NCBI GenBank assembly: GCA_938009755.1
Contig: CALLIL010000018.1
Span: forward strand, 1-56,530
Length of the DNA stretch: 56,530 bases
Direction: 5' to 3'
Source: an uncultured Marinomonas sp.
GTDB taxonomy: Bacteria; Pseudomonadota; Gammaproteobacteria; Pseudomonadales; Marinomonadaceae
Part shown: positions 53,370 to 56,530 of the stretch, piece by piece
Layout of the letters: each line of letters starts with the position of its first letter
Numbering within the stretch: position 1 is the stretch's first letter
Made by a program: the position numbers and the translations under genes
The notes under the pieces: model-generated
Told to the model about the DNA's origin: nothing
Databases searched by the model: none
Seen by the model: the letters and a program-made list of their open reading frames with translations, nothing else

Positions 53370-54452
53370 ATGGATAGTAGTGTTCATTTAGATAACACAG
53401 TGATGCAATTTGGCGATTTTACAGCAATTCAAAAGACAGATTTGAAAATAGAGTCAGGTGAGTTCTTTAGTTTTTTAGGGCCTTCTGGCTGTGGCAAAAC
53501 CACAATTTTAAATATGATTAGTGGCTTTTTAGACCCAACACAGGGTGATGTGAAGATTGGTGGGAAAAGTATGAAGGGGGTTCCTGCTAATAAGCGCCCT
53601 ACATCGATGATTTTTCAAAATCTTGCACTTTTTCCTCTAATGACGGTGGCTGAGAATATTGAATTTGGCCTTGAGGTTCGTGGTGTTCCAAAAAATGAGC
53701 GCAAAAAAGCATCGGATAGACTGTTAGAACTTGTTGCTTTGGAGGGGAGTGGTACAAAAAAAGTATCGGAATTATCTGGAGGGCAAAAGCAACGTATTGC
53801 GATAGCACGAGCATTGGCTGTAGAGCCTCAAGTGTTATTGCTTGATGAACCTTTATCTGCGTTGGACCTGAAATTGCGCCAACATATGCGTACGGAATTG
53901 AAAGAAATTCAGCGTAAAACAGGGATTACCTTTATTTATATTACTCATGATCAGGGCGAAGCGCTTACTATGTCTGATCGTGTGGCGGTTATGTCTGCCG
54001 GAAAAATTCAGCAGGTTGCGGATCCTATTACGCTTTATCGTGATCCCCACACTGCATTTGTCGCTTCTTTTGTTGGGGAGAATAATGGTATCAGAGGCAA
54101 GGTGTTGTCATCTGATTCTGGTGTCGCTGTGTTGGACTGTGGGCCGATGGGGAAACTGGCTGGGCGTTCTTATGGCAACTTGGTCGTTGGTAGTGAAGCC
54201 ACCTTATTTATTCGTCCTGAGCACTTCAGACTACAGTCTGAAGAGGGTATGCATACGGTTCATGCTGATATTGATGAAGTTAATTTTGAAGGCTCGTACC
54301 TTACTTTACATGCCAATGCATCGGCTAACCAGGCGCTGTCGATTCAGCTGGGTACCCATCAATTTTCTGATGCGTTGAAGATTGGTGCTCCTGTTGACCT
54401 TTCATACGATGAAGAAAACGCCATTATCATTGCTGGAGAGGATAATGTTTAA
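53370..54452 (+). CDS. potA: Polyamine-type ABC transporter ATPase
   Basis: This 360-residue ATPase has Walker A GPSGCGKTTIL, the signature LSGGQKQRIAIARAL, Walker B VLLLDEPLSALDLKLR, and the switch His in ITHDQGEAL. A C-terminal TOBE regulatory domain (about 270-355) is present. It energises uptake through PotB and PotC. AGAGAGAAG precedes the ATG, 75 bases after potD, and its 3' end overlaps potB by 8 bases. Confidence 0.92.
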   Translation: MDSSVHLDNTVMQFGDFTAIQKTDLKIESGEFFSFLGPSGCGKTTILNMISGFLDPTQGDVKIGGKSMKGVPANKRPTSMIFQNLALFPLMTVAENIEFGLEVRGVPKNERKKASDRLLELVALEGSGTKKVSELSGGQKQRIAIARALAVEPQVLLLDEPLSALDLKLRQHMRTELKEIQRKTGITFIYITHDQGEALTMSDRVAVMSAGKIQQVADPITLYRDPHTAFVASFVGENNGIRGKVLSSDSGVAVLDCGPMGKLAGRSYGNLVVGSEATLFIRPEHFRLQSEEGMHTVHADIDEVNFEGSYLTLHANASANQALSIQLGTHQFSDALKIGAPVDLSYDEENAIIIAGEDNV

Positions 54453-55332
54453 TCAGCTTAAATCTCGTTTTGGTGCTGGATTGGCGTTTGGTATTTTGGG
54501 AATGGTTGTAGTATGGCTTGTTATTCTAGTGATACTCCCTCAAATATTGATGATTGATTATTCTTTAAAGCCAAACTTATTGCCTTCAGAGGTGGGTGGT
54601 CCAAAAGATGCATTTTCATTAGTGAACTATGAAACCTTATTTAATAATGATATCCATCTTGCGATTTTCTTTAAAACGCTGTGGTCAAGCGTCTTGGTTA
54701 CAGTATTAACCTTGTTCGTGAGCTATCCAATTGCTTTTTATTTAGCAAAAGTAGCAACGCCGCAAAAGGCGGCTTTGTGTTTGCTTCTGTTAATTATTCC
54801 TTTTTGGATTAATGAAATTTTACGTACTTTTTCCTGGTACATCATTCTTGCTTACAAAGGCCCATTGAACGCTTTATTGCTAGGGTTAGGCTTTATCGAT
54901 CGTCCGATTAGATTCTTGTCTGGTGATGGTGGGGTTTTGATCGGCATGGTCTATGCCTACATTTTGTTTATGATTTTCCCAATATATAACGCTATTGAGA
55001 GTCTAGATTCTAATCAGATCAAAGCGGCTCGTAATTTGGGTGCTGGATGGATTAGGACGCACTGGCGAGTTGTTATTCCTCATGCGAAGCCGGGTATTGC
55101 AACAGGTTGTATTATGACGTTTATGCTCGCGGCAGGCAGCTATGCCGTTCCTGCTCTGTTGGGTTCGCCGGGAAGTCGATGGTTTACGCAGATCATTTAT
55201 AATTGGTTTTTTGAGGGTGGGAATTGGAATCAAGGTGCAGCATATGCATTCTTGCTCTTGGTGATGTGTATTGGCTTTATTGCTTTGGTTATGCGTGTCT
55301 TTAAAGTTGGGTTGGGGGATATTGCAAAATGA
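54445..55332 (+). CDS. potB: Polyamine-type ABC transporter permease PotB-like
   Basis: This 295-residue protein has about six membrane helices and the permease EAA-type loop (IESLDSNQIKAARNLGAGWIRTHWRVVIPHAKPG). The start MFNQLKSRFGAGL is chosen because GGAGAGGAT in the end of potA is well placed; the longer frame to 54382 would overlap potA by 71 bases. It is coupled to potC by a four-base overlap (ATGA). Confidence 0.9.
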   Translation: MFNQLKSRFGAGLAFGILGMVVVWLVILVILPQILMIDYSLKPNLLPSEVGGPKDAFSLVNYETLFNNDIHLAIFFKTLWSSVLVTVLTLFVSYPIAFYLAKVATPQKAALCLLLLIIPFWINEILRTFSWYIILAYKGPLNALLLGLGFIDRPIRFLSGDGGVLIGMVYAYILFMIFPIYNAIESLDSNQIKAARNLGAGWIRTHWRVVIPHAKPGIATGCIMTFMLAAGSYAVPALLGSPGSRWFTQIIYNWFFEGGNWNQGAAYAFLLLVMCIGFIALVMRVFKVGLGDIAK

Positions 55333-56120
55333 GATCTGAAACCATTATGCGATTCGCGGTTCGCTTTTATATAGGCGTATTTTTCTTATACTTGTTCACA
55401 CCTCTTATTGTAATGGGGTTAGCGACGTTTAATGATAGTCGCTTCCCAACAGTTTCTCCTTGGAAGGGAGCGACGTTGAAATGGTTCGAGGCATTAGCAA
55501 ATGATGGAGCTATGTGGGATGCACTTCTAATCAGTATTATTGTGGCCGCTGGTGTGTTGATAGTTGCTATCCCTATTGGTATTTGTTGTGCTTTGTTGCT
55601 ATCGACTTATCAAGGGAAAGCTAAAACATTTGTTTATACTCTAATGATGTCCCCATTACTGACTCCTGGGGTTATTATTGGTATATCAACATTAATATTT
55701 TGGAAAAGTTTGTCTGTGAGTGGTGGTGTATTTCTGACGGTTGTTGCTCAAACAACTTTTGTCGCAGCTTATGTCATGTTAATGGTGTTGGCTCGATTGC
55801 AGCGCTTTGATAGAACTTTAGAGAATGCTGCTTTAAGTCTCGGAGCAACGCAGTGGCAAACTTTCCGTCGTATTCTGCTTCCGTATCTAAAACCCGCTAT
55901 TATTTCTGCTGCTGCGATTGCTTTTTTGCAGTCCTTTGAAAACTACAATACGACTTTGTTTGTGAAAGGGTATGACACAACACTTACTGTCTATATTGCG
56001 TCGAAAGTGAGAACTGGATTGACGCCAGCAGTTAATGCGCTTGGGTTAGTTATGATTTCAATCACGGTTTTGATTGCTGTTGTCTATGAAATAAAGCGTC
56101 GAAGAGAAGCTGCATTGTAA
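55329..56120 (+). CDS. potC: Polyamine-type ABC transporter permease PotC-like
   Basis: This 263-residue permease has about six membrane helices and the conserved loop ENAALSLGATQWQTFRRILLPYLKPAI. It pairs with PotB to form the membrane channel. The ATG overlaps the potB stop by four bases; an internal ATG at residue 7 is a possible alternative. It ends the operon before a terminator. Confidence 0.9.
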   Translation: MRSETIMRFAVRFYIGVFFLYLFTPLIVMGLATFNDSRFPTVSPWKGATLKWFEALANDGAMWDALLISIIVAAGVLIVAIPIGICCALLLSTYQGKAKTFVYTLMMSPLLTPGVIIGISTLIFWKSLSVSGGVFLTVVAQTTFVAAYVMLMVLARLQRFDRTLENAALSLGATQWQTFRRILLPYLKPAIISAAAIAFLQSFENYNTTLFVKGYDTTLTVYIASKVRTGLTPAVNALGLVMISITVLIAVVYEIKRRREAAL

Positions 56121-56143
56121 GAAAGGTTGTTTTTATTTCCTCT

Positions 56144-56180
56144 AAAGCTCATTTCCTAATATAGGATTTGGGCTTTTTTT
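56144..56180 (+). terminator. Rho-independent terminator after potC
   Basis: The outer arms AAAGCTCA / TGGGCTTT (one G-T) enclose TCCTA / TAGGA and are followed by a run of T. Confidence 0.85.
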
Positions 56181-56274
56181 GGCTTTGTTATTCGAATGAA
56201 TATGAAGGGGTTGATGCTTTATTAACCACAATATTGTTTTTTGCTATTTAATTACATTAATTCGTTGAAAAGGG

Positions 56275-56302
56275 TTGCACAAAATCTGTATATCCTTAAT
56301 AT
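56275..56302 (+). promoter_or_regulatory. rRNA operon promoter
   Basis: -35 TTGCAC (56275-56280), a 16-bp spacer and -10 TAATAT (56297-56302) are followed by the GC-rich discriminator ACGCCC. An AT-rich stretch upstream (about 56225-56265) can act as an UP element. This is the layout of a strong, stringently controlled rrn promoter. Confidence 0.82.
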
Positions 56303-56379
56303 ACGCCCTCGCTGACACGGACAGGGCTTAGCATCTTAATTAGGTTTAAGAAGTTGAGTGGCTTAAGTGGATTGGCAAC

Positions 56380-56530
56380 GCTCTTTAAAATAGATAATCA
56401 GATAATTTGTGTGGACGTTCGCTGGGGACTTCAGAAGATCGACATTCATAGGCTTAGGTTTGTGGGTGAGCGATCAAAAAAATGAAGTCTTATGAAACGT
56501 CTACATATTAATTCGCTTTATGTTGGTTTG
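56380..56530 (+). ncRNA. rRNA operon leader with boxA; 16S gene lies beyond the window
   Basis: GCTCTTTAAAA at 56380-56390 is a boxA antitermination site, followed by ATAATCAGATAATTTGTGTGG, a leader sequence very typical of gammaproteobacterial 16S operons. No 16S start (AGAGTTTGATC type) is seen before the window ends, so the gene itself is not annotated. Confidence 0.82.

Noticed and set aside
53947-54378. 143-codon frame inside potA
   Set aside because: It lies in another frame of the conserved TOBE region and has no start signal.

Overview
The window looks like the chromosome of a marine gammaproteobacterium, most like Marinomonas or another member of the Oceanospirillales. The basis is recognition of proteins and gene order (rsmD-M16-like-ftsY-ftsE-ftsX-rpoH; metX-metW-rdgB-hemW; tkt-epd-pgk-fba; a tonB3-like gene beside gshB), a BCCT osmolyte transporter, and a gamma-type rRNA leader at the right edge. 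No database search was possible.

Left end, 1 to about 9260: an integrated mobile element. Bases 1-1230 are a complete IS3-family insertion sequence that cuts off the C-terminal part of a MobF (TrwC-like) relaxase. Going right there is a TrwB-like coupling protein, a small ribbon-helix-helix accessory protein (together a trwABC-type mobilization operon), an inverted-repeat region that may be oriT, a small unknown gene, an AlpA-type regulator, a 28-bp direct repeat pair, a sigma-like protein, a translationally coupled three-gene cassette (HNH nuclease, unknown protein, minimal nucleotidyltransferase) that reads like undescribed cargo, and a P4-type tyrosine integrase. The integrase lies next to the 3' end of yicC, a known target of mobilizable genomic islands. 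No type IV secretion genes are seen and the left end is outside the window.

9264-21530: yicC and rph; a BASS-type transporter; menA; a 5'-nucleotidase lipoprotein; a fructokinase-like PfkB kinase; then a minus-strand operon headed by a yybP-ykoY (Mn2+) riboswitch: GDT1-type Mn exporter, cNMP/CBS/DUF294 nucleotidyltransferase, DnaQ-like exonuclease. A BCCT transporter follows.

21531-35974: hemW, rdgB, metW and metX (minus); rsmD and a degenerate M16 protein (minus) divergent from ftsY-ftsE-ftsX-rpoH (plus); then tonB-like, gshB, a TolC/LapE-like outer-membrane factor and rsmE.

36083-43317: metK (minus), whose leader can form mutually exclusive hairpins, diverges from tkt-epd-pgk-fba, which serves central carbon metabolism. 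A tRNA-Leu(UAG) follows.

43740-49150: an apparent four-gene operon: a LuxP-like periplasmic binding protein, a LuxQ-like membrane protein whose kinase and receiver domains have lost their catalytic residues, mtnN (Pfs), and an outer-membrane-like protein. This is the strongest candidate for an undescribed signalling system in the core part of the window. Then trmA, serA and a polyamine-type ABC importer (potD with a Tat-type signal, potA, potB, potC). The last 250 bases hold a strong promoter and boxA leader of an rRNA operon whose 16S gene starts beyond the window.
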